This document shows positions 1 to 7,450 of a stretch of 28,654 bases of DNA, in pieces. Below the pieces are notes generated by a model. That model was given only the letters and a program-made list of their open reading frames with translations. It did not search any database and was not told the origin of the DNA. Within the stretch, counting starts at the first letter, position 1, and each line of letters starts with the position of its first letter. The DNA comes from an uncultured Oscillospiraceae bacterium. GTDB lineage: Bacteria > Bacillota > Clostridia > Oscillospirales > JAAYXM01. Location: the NCBI GenBank assembly GCA_934446465.1, contig CAKSEF010000018.1:1-28654 (forward strand). Reading direction: 5' to 3'. The position numbers were made by a program, and so were the translations under genes.

Positions 1-134
1 TCCGAGTTTTCGTGCGATAAACCCGTCGACAATATCCGATATACCGAAATATATGTATAAAACATAAAAAACGGCGTACTTATTTTGCAAAAAAGCATAA
101 TTATCGTAGCGATAATTATGCTTATTGTTATCAT
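1..134 (-). pseudogene. 5' part of a CDP-alcohol phosphatidyltransferase-like gene, apparently frameshifted; continues beyond the window
   Basis: Reading leftward from an ATG at 134, one frame gives MITISIIIATIIMLF, which resembles the first membrane helix of small CDP-alcohol phosphatidyltransferases (PgsA/PssA-like enzymes of phospholipid synthesis). A second frame then gives NKYAVFYVLYIYFGISD followed by IVDGFIARKLG up to the window edge. That is the start of the family's D-x-x-D-G-x-x-A-R active-site motif. The two frames join if one base is added to the A6 run (T6 on the coding strand) at 89-94. No Shine-Dalgarno is evident before 134, and the usual short N-terminal IPN-type segment and an arginine after the TLS-like motif are missing. 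It could be a decaying pseudogene, a homopolymer sequencing error, or a start further inside (TTG at 90). The family assignment rests on one motif, and the catalytic remainder is outside the window. Confidence 0.5.
93..123. terminator. Perfect 14-bp hairpin with T6 tract on the minus strand
   Basis: The two 14-base arms at 93-106 and 110-123 are exact reverse complements around a 3-base TAG loop. Read on the minus strand, the stem is followed by TTTTTTGC, which looks like an intrinsic terminator. It lies inside the apparent 5' end of the CDP-alcohol phosphatidyltransferase-like gene and abuts the A6 run where the frame is lost. It could end leftward transcription coming from asp23/spoIIIA, or simply be an AT-rich coincidence. 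Confidence 0.5.
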
Positions 135-158
135 GTCGGCAGCATATTTCTTAAAGCA

Positions 159-186
159 AAACCGAGGGTGAAAAATCCCTCGGTTT
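159..186 (-). terminator. Terminator after the Asp23/Gls24 gene
   Basis: Arms AAACCGAGGG (159-168) and CCCTCGGTTT (177-186) are perfect complements with an 8-base loop. The hairpin starts 7 bases after the stop codon of the Asp23-like gene. On the minus strand the stem runs into TTTTGCTTT, a modest U tract. Confidence 0.75.
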
Positions 187-192
187 CTTAAT

Positions 193-606
193 CTAATCTT
201 CAACCTTCTCGACCGTTTTTTCAGCCTTCTTCTTTTTTGCGTCCTTCTCGAACACAACACCGCTTACCTTCACGTTTACCGCGCCGACCTTCAGCCCCGT
301 CATTGATTCTACAGCCGAAGCAACGCTTTTCTGAATGCTCTTTGCAACACTCGGAATGACGGCTCCTTTTTTCACCGCAACTGACACAGATATGTCAGTA
401 GTATCTTCACCCATGAAAATTTTGACACCCTTTGTAGGAGATTTCATACCCAAAAGCTCGGATATGTCCATTCCCGAAACACCCAAAGCGGCAACTCCGT
501 CTATTTCGGAAGCGGCTATTGCCGCAATAGATGCTATAACTTCTTCGGAAATGCTGATGCTTCCCGTATCGTCTGTTTTTGCAACATATTCTTTTAATTC
601 TGCCAT
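193..606 (-). CDS. Asp23/Gls24 family envelope-stress protein (YqhY-like)
   Basis: The 137-residue protein begins with an acidic segment and then shows the family core: ISEEVIASIAAIAASEIDGV near residues 18-37, and a later stretch of DTTDISVSVAVKKGAVIPSV type. It ends in a lysine/glutamate-rich tail. Asp23/Gls24 proteins are small cytosolic or membrane-associated proteins linked to cell-envelope homeostasis, and their biochemical role is unclear. No membrane segment is seen. The ATG has AAAGGAG ten bases upstream. In Bacillus the yqhY gene also lies near spoIIIA, so the context supports the call. It has its own promoter inside the end of spoIIIAH, so it can be expressed in vegetative cells independently of the sporulation operon. 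Confidence 0.9.
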   Translation of the reverse strand: MAELKEYVAKTDDTGSISISEEVIASIAAIAASEIDGVAALGVSGMDISELLGMKSPTKGVKIFMGEDTTDISVSVAVKKGAVIPSVAKSIQKSVASAVESMTGLKVGAVNVKVSGVVFEKDAKKKKAEKTVEKVED

Positions 607-639
607 AACGATTTCACTCCTTTGGTTTCTCTTATGTAT

Positions 640-668
640 ATTATAACCCTAAATTCATTTAATTTCAA
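640..668 (-). promoter_or_regulatory. Sigma-A type promoter for the Asp23/Gls24 gene
   Basis: On the minus strand TTGAAA (668-663) is followed after exactly 17 bases by TATAAT (645-640). The start codon at 606 is about 34 bases downstream of the -10. The -35 lies inside the last codons of spoIIIAH, so it is inferred to uncouple asp23 from the sporulation operon. Confidence 0.7.
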
Positions 669-1236
669 TGATTTTTATTTTACCCGGCTGAACATTGGTC
701 TCACTTACCACTATATCTTTAATTTTTGTGGTATCTCCGGCTGTCAGTCCTGATGCCGGCGCACTGACAATCACATTAACCCCCGCGTCGTTTATGAGCG
801 CAACGCACTCAGTATAGCCTTTTGCCTTTACAAGTGTCTCTATGCGTGTTTCTGATATTGCTCCCGACGAAAGGGTTTCTATACTTGCCGCCGCCTTATC
901 ACGCGATTCCTGAGAGAGATTTTTTTCTGCAACTGCCTCTTTCAGAGTTGTTATAGCGCTGTCTCGCGCCTTTTGCTTTTCCATACGCGCTTCGTCAAAG
1001 TATTCCGAAACATTGCTGTTTATCTTCTTTTCTTCGTTCTTTTCATTGTTTTTTGCGTCCTTGTTTTCTGAATCCTTAGGTATCTCTTCTCCGTCATTTA
1101 CCACAAGCTTGCTTTCGCCGAAGTTACCGTGTAAACGCGCGTCGTCTCCCTGAACCTCGCGTGAATTCCAGTTAAGATAGACGGCAACACACATAAAAAG
1201 TACAATTATCGCCGCAACCGCGTTTCGTTTTTTCAT
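655..1236 (-). CDS. spoIIIAH: Stage III sporulation protein AH
   Basis: The 193-residue protein has a short cytoplasmic start, one membrane segment at about residues 5-22, and a charged Glu/Lys/Asn-rich linker. The C-terminal domain (about 80-193) carries ring-building features, including EYFDEARMEKQKARDSAITT and ECVALINDAGVNVIVSAP. SpoIIIAH is the mother-cell membrane protein whose extracellular YscJ/FliF-like domain pairs with forespore SpoIIQ across the intermembrane space. It is last in the spoIIIA operon, 13 bases after spoIIIAG, with AGGAGGAGC before the ATG. Position and domain pattern both fit. Confidence 0.93.
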   Translation of the reverse strand: MKKRNAVAAIIVLFMCVAVYLNWNSREVQGDDARLHGNFGESKLVVNDGEEIPKDSENKDAKNNEKNEEKKINSNVSEYFDEARMEKQKARDSAITTLKEAVAEKNLSQESRDKAAASIETLSSGAISETRIETLVKAKGYTECVALINDAGVNVIVSAPASGLTAGDTTKIKDIVVSETNVQPGKIKIIEIK

Positions 1237-1249
1237 TCCTAAGCTCCTC

Positions 1250-1786
1250 CTAATTTTTCATTTTAATTACGCTTATTCTGTCGGAAGAAAGACCTGTAAG
1301 CGATATTACCGCCTCTGTAATCTGTGCGCGCACAGTTACGTCATCTGCACCATCGCATACAACAAGAGCCCCGCAGAACTTTGGTGTCAACTGTTTTATG
1401 AGCAGAGCCGACTCCTTCCCCGAACCTTCGGATACCATTTGGGGTTTTACGTCTTTTTCCTCATTTGTATCGCTGATTTCACCGTTTTCTTGCATTCTTA
1501 CGCTTTTGCGTTCTTCCTCGGCGTATATGTTTTCACTTCCCGAACTCAAGGTGAGTGTTACCGTTACACGCCCCACTCCCAGGCATTCTGACAGCGACTT
1601 TTCAAGTTTTTTTTCAATTCGCTCTGTTGAAAACTCGTTTTGCGTTGCTTGCTGCGACACTGCCTCTTCCTTTTTCCCGTTTGGAAACGAAATTAAAAAG
1701 AGCCCGACAATCATTATGATTATTGCATATTTGTATTTTTTTAAGACGGGTGCTGTTTTGTCTTTTATAATTCCTAATATTTTCAT
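1250..1786 (-). CDS. spoIIIAG: Stage III sporulation protein AG
   Basis: The 178-residue protein has one membrane segment (YAIIIMIVGLFLISF, about residues 19-33). An extracellular domain follows with ERIEKKLEKSLSECLGVGRV and a C-terminal GALVVCDGADDVTVRAQITE region typical of SpoIIIAG. It forms a large ring in the mother-cell outer face of the A-Q channel. The ATG at 1786 is chosen because AAAGGTG lies 7 bases upstream and the spoIIIAF stop ends two bases before it. An in-frame start at 1831 would overlap spoIIIAF by 43 bases and add a non-conserved leader. A Ser/Glu/Asn-rich insertion near residues 95-120 is variable in the family. Confidence 0.92.
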   Translation of the reverse strand: MKILGIIKDKTAPVLKKYKYAIIIMIVGLFLISFPNGKKEEAVSQQATQNEFSTERIEKKLEKSLSECLGVGRVTVTLTLSSGSENIYAEEERKSVRMQENGEISDTNEEKDVKPQMVSEGSGKESALLIKQLTPKFCGALVVCDGADDVTVRAQITEAVISLTGLSSDRISVIKMKN

Positions 1787-1788
1787 AT

Positions 1789-2253
1789 TTACACCTTTCC
1801 TACCGAGAAATTGATTCTTTTTATTCCACATTCGTTTTCAATCATTTTCCGCAGATCAGCATTTTTTGTGCTGTCCGACGTGATTACTGAAACGGATGAC
1901 GGCACACCGTCCTCACACAAAACCATTACCTTACACGCAACGCCCATCTGGCTCGTTCTTTGCAATATATATGTAGCAAGACGCTCTTCTATGAGTGCCT
2001 CTTTCGTCTTTTCATTTGTTTCCTGCATGACATTGATTTTTCCTTCGAGGTCCTGCGCATATTCGCGCGAATATGCCGATATTTGCGAGATATCAATTTT
2101 CTTAAACGGAGATATAATAACTACCGTCATTATAAGCGTTCCGATAAGGCAAACTATTCTTCCGGACGAGTTCTTCGGCGTGAGCGCTCCGCATATTGCA
2201 ACTATGAGAGTTACCGTGCAAATTCGTCCGACCCAATTCTGCAAAAAATCCAT
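1789..2253 (-). CDS. spoIIIAF: Stage III sporulation protein AF
   Basis: Starting at ATG 2253 the protein is 154 residues and opens with MDFLQNWVGRICTVTLIVAI, matching the SpoIIIAF start pattern. Two membrane segments lie at about residues 6-23 and 31-48. A soluble domain follows, ending in a SVSVITSD...IENECGIKRINFSVGKV region. SpoIIIAF is a membrane component of the mother-cell side of the SpoIIIA-SpoIIQ complex. GAGGAAG precedes ATG 2253. An alternative ATG at 2265, four codons upstream, also has a ribosome-binding site (AAAGGG). Longer in-frame extensions overlap spoIIIAE and are not conserved. Confidence 0.9.
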   Translation of the reverse strand: MDFLQNWVGRICTVTLIVAICGALTPKNSSGRIVCLIGTLIMTVVIISPFKKIDISQISAYSREYAQDLEGKINVMQETNEKTKEALIEERLATYILQRTSQMGVACKVMVLCEDGVPSSVSVITSDSTKNADLRKMIENECGIKRINFSVGKV

Positions 2254-2273
2254 GTTCTTCCTCATTTCGCCCT

Positions 2274-3374
2274 TTACAATACACCCACTGCCGATAAACT
2301 CATTATTATCGAAATAAAAAGTACTGTCGCACACGAGGCATTCATCGCAAGGAGCATTCCGAACCCCGTTCCTATTCTGTCCGTGAGTTCCGATATATTG
2401 CCCCCTATTACGGGAGACGCAAGAACAGAAGCACATTTAAATACTAAAAAATTTATTCCGATAGTAATAAACGGTGCTACACATGCTGACAAAATCGAAA
2501 GCATTCCGAACACACCGATTGCATTTTTCAGCAGCGAAGCTCCGGCAATTACCGTTTCCGCAGCTTCAGATATAATACCGCCGACTACGGGAACCACACC
2601 GCCGATTGCGAATTGCGCCGTCTTCAGTCCCGCTTTATCGACATTACCTGATATAACCCCGGCAACAGTTACATAAGAGACAAACGCTCCAAGTGTGATT
2701 TTAAGCGTTAAAGATATTGTCTTTACAGCCAAATCAGATATTTTCAGCAGTGTTTTATTCGGGGATGCCGCATTTGCCGTTGCGGAAAAAACGCTTATAT
2801 ATACAAGCGGAACCAGTGCGTAGTTTACAAGGGTGATAAGTACATCCGAAAATATAACGGCCGCTGTTGATTTTACCATTGCCGCTCCCGGAAGCCCGCA
2901 TGCTGCCTCAGCCGCCGCGAGAGACGGCATCAGCGCCTTTGAAAACACATCCATATCGCTCAAAAAATCTCTTCCGAGGCTCATAACGGAATTAAGACTC
3001 CCCGATGCCGCCGCCGTTACCCCTATTGCAGAAACAATCGAAATGCAGCTTTTTACAACGGCATTTTCTTCCCCCTGAAAAAGCGAGCTTGCAAGTTCCG
3101 AGAGCATAGACACTGCCACTATAACAAAAACGCACTTGAACCCTCTTCCCGTTGCCTCCCGCACACCTTTTTTCACACTTTCAAATATATTCGCCAGCCC
3201 GTCATCAAGTGAAATATTTTCGCTGAGTTTTATATCGTCCGCCGAATCGGGCTTTGCGTCTTCAAGCTCATTAAGCCCGAGCTCGTTATATGAGGCATCA
3301 AACACGGGATTTTCCGCACAGGCAAAAGTTGTCATCAATAAAGTAATAACAACAGCACAAATAAACTTTTTCAT
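2274..3374 (-). CDS. spoIIIAE: Stage III sporulation protein AE
   Basis: The 366-residue polytopic membrane protein starts with a clear signal-like segment (MKKFICAVVITLLMTTFACA). A loop follows, then multiple hydrophobic helices over about residues 80-366. Recognisable family stretches include FSVDxx-type SDMDVFSKALMPSLAAAEAA and GGVVPVVGGIISEAAETVIA. SpoIIIAE is the largest membrane protein of the SpoIIIA channel and sits between AD and AF as in Bacillus. The gap to spoIIIAD is 10 bases. Confidence 0.94.
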   Translation of the reverse strand: MKKFICAVVITLLMTTFACAENPVFDASYNELGLNELEDAKPDSADDIKLSENISLDDGLANIFESVKKGVREATGRGFKCVFVIVAVSMLSELASSLFQGEENAVVKSCISIVSAIGVTAAASGSLNSVMSLGRDFLSDMDVFSKALMPSLAAAEAACGLPGAAMVKSTAAVIFSDVLITLVNYALVPLVYISVFSATANAASPNKTLLKISDLAVKTISLTLKITLGAFVSYVTVAGVISGNVDKAGLKTAQFAIGGVVPVVGGIISEAAETVIAGASLLKNAIGVFGMLSILSACVAPFITIGINFLVFKCASVLASPVIGGNISELTDRIGTGFGMLLAMNASCATVLFISIIMSLSAVGVL

Positions 3375-3384
3375 TTCTGATACC

Positions 3385-3765
3385 TCATGGCAGCATGAGC
3401 GAAAGCACGGACATTATAATAGGTATTGCAAACGATACCGCCAAAGCACCGCCGCAAAGCTCTATGTAGGACGCATATGCGCTGACTCCGTTGTCTTTGC
3501 AAATATCGCATGATATTCTCGTAATTATGCTTATTCCCAATACTTTGAGAAGCGGTTTTATCAGTTCATCGGGTATTTCTGCCCTGACGGCCAATTCTCT
3601 GATGAACGAAACCGCGCTGAAAATCACTCCCGCTCCTACTCCCACAAGAACGATTTGTGTTGCTATTGCCGCGGAAAGCGACATCTCTGGAGATGTTTTT
3701 TTCAGCATTACCGCGCAAAACATCCCAACTCCGCCTACGGCGATGACTTTAATTAAAACATCCAT
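3385..3765 (-). CDS. spoIIIAD: Stage III sporulation protein AD
   Basis: The 126-residue integral membrane protein has about four hydrophobic segments. It includes the family-like KVLGISIITRISCDICKDNG and a C-terminal ALAVSFAIPIIMSVLSLML helix. SpoIIIAC and SpoIIIAD are related small membrane proteins of the channel base, and this one follows AC directly with a 9-base gap. The start ATG has GGGAGAAAAC upstream. Confidence 0.92.
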   Translation of the reverse strand: MDVLIKVIAVGGVGMFCAVMLKKTSPEMSLSAAIATQIVLVGVGAGVIFSAVSFIRELAVRAEIPDELIKPLLKVLGISIITRISCDICKDNGVSAYASYIELCGGALAVSFAIPIIMSVLSLMLP

Positions 3766-3774
3766 GTTTTCTCC

Positions 3775-3969
3775 CTAAAAGCCGAACGTGCTTTTCACCA
3801 AATTAAAAAGGTTGCTGATTTCCCTAACTATTATCATGAGCACGACGATAAGTCCCGCAAGTGTCGTGAGCATTGCCTGTTCTTCCCTCCCCGAACGGAC
3901 GAGAAGTTGATTCAGAACGGCAACAAGAATACCTATCGCGGCAACCTTGAATATTAAATCCACCTGCAT
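3775..3969 (-). CDS. spoIIIAC: Stage III sporulation protein AC
   Basis: This 64-residue protein has two membrane helices, FKVAAIGILVAVLNQLLV and LTTLAGLIVVLMIIV, separated by a short polar loop with SGREEQA. Length, helix pattern and position between AB and AD match SpoIIIAC, a small channel component. The gap to spoIIIAB is 14 bases, with an AGGAAGTG ribosome-binding site. Confidence 0.93.
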   Translation of the reverse strand: MQVDLIFKVAAIGILVAVLNQLLVRSGREEQAMLTTLAGLIVVLMIIVREISNLFNLVKSTFGF

Positions 3970-3983
3970 TCTTTCACTTCCTG

Positions 3984-4499
3984 TCAGATAAATACAATAA
4001 CAACCGCAACGGCACAGACAATGCTCAATTTTGCATATGTCTTGCCAAGTCTCATTTTATCACGCTCTGCCGTCTCGGCTATTCGTTCAAGACAGCGCAT
4101 TGAATGTGAAATGGCAAGAACCTGCTCATCTGCGCGATACCTTCCCAGCACGTTCCCGAGCTCGGAAAGCGTTTCCTCTTCTTCTTTTCTGAGGCCGAGA
4201 TAATCAGCACGCAAAAGCTCTTTCTGCCATATTATCCCGAACGGGACATCGCTCTTTTTCCTCATTTCCTCTGCACACGACTTGAAAAAAGTGTCCGTCG
4301 GTGCGGGCGCAATCCTGACGAGCTTGTCAAACAGCTCAGGCAACGGTGTAAGCGCCTGTCCTATCTCAGCACGCATTATCCCGAGCATACTCAAAATCAC
4401 CCGTATGCTTCTCACCCTAAGGTTCAGCTTTGCCGACATACTGAACCCTATTACAGAGGCCGAGCCTATAAGAAGAACCGCCCCGAGAACTTTTACCAT
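3984..4499 (-). CDS. spoIIIAB: Stage III sporulation protein AB
   Basis: The 171-residue protein has an N-terminal membrane helix (LGAVLLIGSASVIGFSMS) and a C-terminal helix (SIVCAVAVVIVFI). The helical middle has the family's RVRSIRVILSMLGIMRAEIG stretch and an LSELGNVLGRYRADEQ stretch. SpoIIIAB resembles type II secretion GspF-like proteins and belongs to the basal part of the SpoIIIA apparatus. AGGAGGAAG precedes the ATG, and the gene lies 19 bases after spoIIIAA. Confidence 0.93.
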   Translation of the reverse strand: MVKVLGAVLLIGSASVIGFSMSAKLNLRVRSIRVILSMLGIMRAEIGQALTPLPELFDKLVRIAPAPTDTFFKSCAEEMRKKSDVPFGIIWQKELLRADYLGLRKEEEETLSELGNVLGRYRADEQVLAISHSMRCLERIAETAERDKMRLGKTYAKLSIVCAVAVVIVFI

Positions 4500-4518
4500 T
4501 TCACTACTTCCTCCTTTT

Positions 4519-5427
4519 TTACAGTTCTGAAAGCTTATATGTAAACTTCTCTCCTACCCTATAAAGTGATATTGCCGTTTCAAATATGCCAAGATCATAG
4601 AGTCTCCTATACAGTGGCTTTGCGAAAACAGACTCAACCCCTTCACCGTGTGCGGTTGCAAGTATTCCGACTCCGCAATTTGCTATTTTCTCTATTGCTT
4701 GGGCATCTTTGTCCGCTGTTAACTCGTCCATTGCAATTATATCCGGGGACAAATTTTTAAGCATCAGTATCGCCGCATCGGCTTTTTCCATTCCGTCCAG
4801 CACATCGGTATGCGCACCTATGTCAAATTGCGGGATTCCCCTATGCTTTGCAGAAATTTCTCCGCGTTCGTCTACAAGCGATATGCGCCTTCCTTCATCT
4901 GAAATGTGCCTTACCAAATCTCGAAGCAGTGTTGTTTTTCCGTGTCCCGGAGGCGAGACAATTATCGTATTTTTAAAGCGCCCGTTTAAAAATATTCCGT
5001 TGTAAATTTCATCCGAGCATCCGTGCATTTCCTTTGCTATGCGAACCGAAACGGACGATAAATCTCTGATGTATGTCCCTCCGCTCCCGAATACGGCCGT
5101 TCCGCAAAGTCCGATTCTATGCCCGCCGTAAACGGTTACAAAACCGTTTTTTATGCTGTCGGCCGCAGAGTGCACTGAGCTTCTCGTTGCGAGTTCCAAA
5201 ACGCTTGCAAGCTCCTCGTGTCTTATTTCGCTGTTAAATTCCAGCTCTCTTTCCTTTCCGCTTATCACAACTGTCGGTTTGCGTCCCGTGCGCAGACGAA
5301 ATTCTTCTGCCAAAGACTTTTCTTTCTCCGAAAGCTTCATTGCGGCCCCTCGTATGCGCGGCGGCAAATATTCTACTGCCTGTCCGTACTTTACAATCAA
5401 CTTATTTTCCTTTTCCATGATTAACAT
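4519..5427 (-). CDS. spoIIIAA: Stage III sporulation protein AA, ATPase
   Basis: The 302-residue cytosolic ATPase is of the secretion-superfamily type. A Walker A motif, SPPGHGKTT, lies near residues 158-166. SLVDERGEIS follows shortly after, and IIAMDEL is the Walker B-like region. It is thought to power SpoIIIA channel assembly or transport. It is first in the operon. Two starts are possible, ATG 5427 and ATG 5418, both served by GAGGAAGGA; I list the longer. A sigma-E-like promoter lies about 25-50 bases upstream, which suits mother-cell expression. Confidence 0.94.
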   Translation of the reverse strand: MLIMEKENKLIVKYGQAVEYLPPRIRGAAMKLSEKEKSLAEEFRLRTGRKPTVVISGKERELEFNSEIRHEELASVLELATRSSVHSAADSIKNGFVTVYGGHRIGLCGTAVFGSGGTYIRDLSSVSVRIAKEMHGCSDEIYNGIFLNGRFKNTIIVSPPGHGKTTLLRDLVRHISDEGRRISLVDERGEISAKHRGIPQFDIGAHTDVLDGMEKADAAILMLKNLSPDIIAMDELTADKDAQAIEKIANCGVGILATAHGEGVESVFAKPLYRRLYDLGIFETAISLYRVGEKFTYKLSEL

Positions 5428-5449
5428 TCCTTCCTCGTTCGTTTACTTA

Positions 5450-5476
5450 ATACTATGATACGGGAATGCTATATAG
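5450..5476 (-). promoter_or_regulatory. Possible sigma-E promoter for spoIIIA
   Basis: On the minus strand CATAGTAT (5457-5450) resembles the sigma-E -10 consensus CATACAnT. CTATATA (5476-5470), 12 bases upstream, resembles the -35 ATATT core. The spoIIIA operon is sigma-E dependent in Bacillus. The fit is partial and the spacer is slightly short, so this is a tentative call. Confidence 0.4.
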
Positions 5477-5481
5477 AACAA

Positions 5482-5512
5482 GGAATCGGCGGACATAATA
5501 TCCGCCGATTCC
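5482..5512 (-). terminator. Hairpin between the YcxB-like gene and spoIIIAA
   Basis: GGAATCGGCGGA (5482-5493) and TCCGCCGATTCC (5501-5512) form a perfect 12-bp GC-rich stem with a 7-base loop. It begins 12 bases after the stop of the YcxB-like gene. The run after the stem on the minus strand (TTGTTCTATAT) is only mildly T-rich. It separates the housekeeping run from spoIIIA. Confidence 0.7.
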
Positions 5513-5524
5513 GCAATACATATA

Positions 5525-6016
5525 TCATTTATTTCTGAGTTTGATTTTCTTTTCCGGTGCGTACTCAAATATCATATCAATAAACTGTTTTTCGTGTTCT
5601 TTGTTTTCAAAGCTGCGTTTCGGGAAATAAAATGCCTTTCTCTTTGTAAGGAACACATAATACGAACTTTCCGATTCTCTGACTGCATAAACGTCCTGCC
5701 ACGGAAGCCTCGTTTCTCCCGATGCACAAACCTGAGTTATGTCATCTTTTGAAAGAGTCAGGTCAAGAACGCTTGACGTTCCGAACGCGCAGAAACGCTT
5801 GTTTGCACGCCTCAATACCATCAGTTTTTCTATCCACATAATCAGCGGATAGAAGACGGCCATAAGCGCGATTACCGCAACACTCGGAAATATTGAGAAT
5901 ACGGTAATTGTAAATGCGATGCTTAGCAGAATTGCCATGACGGCAGAAATCCATTTTGCCTGAAACCAACATAAGTTTGCATAATCCTCTGCCAAAAAAT
6001 CAGTATGAAATTTCAT
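5525..6016 (-). CDS. YcxB-like membrane protein
   Basis: The 163-residue protein has two membrane segments at about residues 23-40 and 45-65. A cytosolic domain follows with LPWQDVYAVRESESSYYVFL and KAFYFPKRSF, which is the pattern of the YcxB-like C-terminal domain (PH-like fold). The function of YcxB proteins is not established. It lies 13 bases downstream of gatB with AAAGGA before the ATG, so it is probably the last gene of the ligA-gatCAB transcript. It ends at a strong hairpin. Confidence 0.75.
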   Translation of the reverse strand: MKFHTDFLAEDYANLCWFQAKWISAVMAILLSIAFTITVFSIFPSVAVIALMAVFYPLIMWIEKLMVLRRANKRFCAFGTSSVLDLTLSKDDITQVCASGETRLPWQDVYAVRESESSYYVFLTKRKAFYFPKRSFENKEHEKQFIDMIFEYAPEKKIKLRNK

Positions 6017-6029
6017 TTTAATTTTCCTT

Positions 6030-7445
6030 TCAACTTTTGTATCTTTCTATCTGCATTTGGAGAATTTTTACAAGCTCGTTTGCCGGAGCTTTTTTACCGA
6101 GCTTTCTCATACACTTTCCCATTAAAAAGGCAATCGCGTTTTCCTTTCCTCCGAGATAATCGGATACTACCTTTTCATTCTCGCAAATAACCTCTTCTGC
6201 CGCCTTTTCCATATCGGCTTGACTTGTCTCAAATATGTAATCCCGCGAAATTTCTTTTTCGTTCCCGCCGTCTGACATAAGCTTAAGTATTATTGCTTTT
6301 GCTCCGCCCCTGTTTATCTTACCATTGATTATGAGATTTGCTATGTACACAAGCTGACCCGGCGTGAGCCTGCTTTCGCTAAGCGGTATGCGGATTGAGC
6401 TTATCTCGTTTGTCAGAAATTTCGCGCACTCGGCGGCACATCCGTTCAACCGTATGCACTCCTCCGCAAAATCTGTCATATCTGTGTCTGATAATATTAC
6501 ATCAGCATCAGCAGGGGTTATTCCTGCATTCAGAAATCGTTTTCTCTTTATCACGTCATTTTCGGGAACACGCTTCATAAGCTCCGACAACTCAGATTTT
6601 TTAACGGCATACGGCGGAATATCGGGATCCGGCATATATTTATAATCAATCGCATTTTCCTTTGTCCTCAAAACAAAGCTTTTTCGCTGTATATCGTCCC
6701 ATCTGCGGGTTTGCGGCTCTACTGTGCTTCCGGATTTTAGTATATCCGTCTGTCTCGCTATCTCATAGGCAACCGCACGTTCCGCGCCTGAAAAAGTGTT
6801 AACATTCTTCATTTCCACTCTTTCATTGAGTCGTTTCTCTCCATGTCTTCTGAGGGAAACATTTACATCACATCGCAATGCCCCCTCCTGCATTCTGCAC
6901 TCAGATACTCCGCATCTGATTAAATAGATTCGCAGAGCTTCGAGAAATGCCCGGACTTCGGACGGATATCTTAAATCAGGACGCGTTACTATTTCTATGA
7001 GCGGAACTCCCGCACGGTTGTAATCTATTTCAGTCTCATTACCGGCATTATGTACGAGTTTTCCCGCATCTTCCTCCAAGTGTACATTATCTATTCCGAC
7101 AGTTCTTACCTCGCCGTCAATGATATATTCAAATTTTCCGTTGCGTGCAATAGGCAGTTCATTCTGTGAAATTTGATATCCCTTGGGAAGGTCGGGGTAA
7201 AAATAATGTTTTCGGGACTGCTTCGATGCCTCAAAAGATGTGCAACCGAGAGCCGCCGCCGCAAAATACGCAAGGCGCACGGCTTCGGCATTTATATGCG
7301 GAAGTGTTCCCGGCTGCCCCGTACAGATTGGGCAAATACGATGATTCGGAGCCCCTCCGAAACTGTTTTTACATGAGCAAAACAGCTTTGTTTTAGTTTT
7401 CAACTCAACGTGTATTTCAAGTCCAATCACTGATTGGTACGACAT
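6030..7445 (-). CDS. gatB: Aspartyl/glutamyl-tRNA amidotransferase subunit B
   Basis: The 471-residue subunit opens with YQSVIGLEIHVELKTKTKLF, the GatB signature. The cysteine cluster of the zinc site follows (CSCKNSF...CPICTG), then KSRKHYFYPDLPKGYQISQ-type tRNA/kinase-domain sequence. The C-terminal YqeY-like tail ends in LVKILQMQIE. GatB phosphorylates Glu-tRNA(Gln) or Asp-tRNA(Asn) and, with GatA, amidates it. ATG 7445 is preferred because GGGAGGTGA lies 5 bases upstream. An in-frame TTG at 7463 would overlap gatA. The gatA stop lies five bases before this start, indicating translational coupling. Confidence 0.97.
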   Translation of the reverse strand: MSYQSVIGLEIHVELKTKTKLFCSCKNSFGGAPNHRICPICTGQPGTLPHINAEAVRLAYFAAAALGCTSFEASKQSRKHYFYPDLPKGYQISQNELPIARNGKFEYIIDGEVRTVGIDNVHLEEDAGKLVHNAGNETEIDYNRAGVPLIEIVTRPDLRYPSEVRAFLEALRIYLIRCGVSECRMQEGALRCDVNVSLRRHGEKRLNERVEMKNVNTFSGAERAVAYEIARQTDILKSGSTVEPQTRRWDDIQRKSFVLRTKENAIDYKYMPDPDIPPYAVKKSELSELMKRVPENDVIKRKRFLNAGITPADADVILSDTDMTDFAEECIRLNGCAAECAKFLTNEISSIRIPLSESRLTPGQLVYIANLIINGKINRGGAKAIILKLMSDGGNEKEISRDYIFETSQADMEKAAEEVICENEKVVSDYLGGKENAIAFLMGKCMRKLGKKAPANELVKILQMQIERYKS

Positions 7446-7450
7446 TTCTT

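Noticed and set aside
1960..2676. Long plus-strand open frame of 238 codons opposite spoIIIAE and spoIIIAF
   Set aside because: It is antisense to two well-supported sporulation genes, has no ribosome-binding site or recognisable domain, and its sequence is explained as the complement of the real genes.
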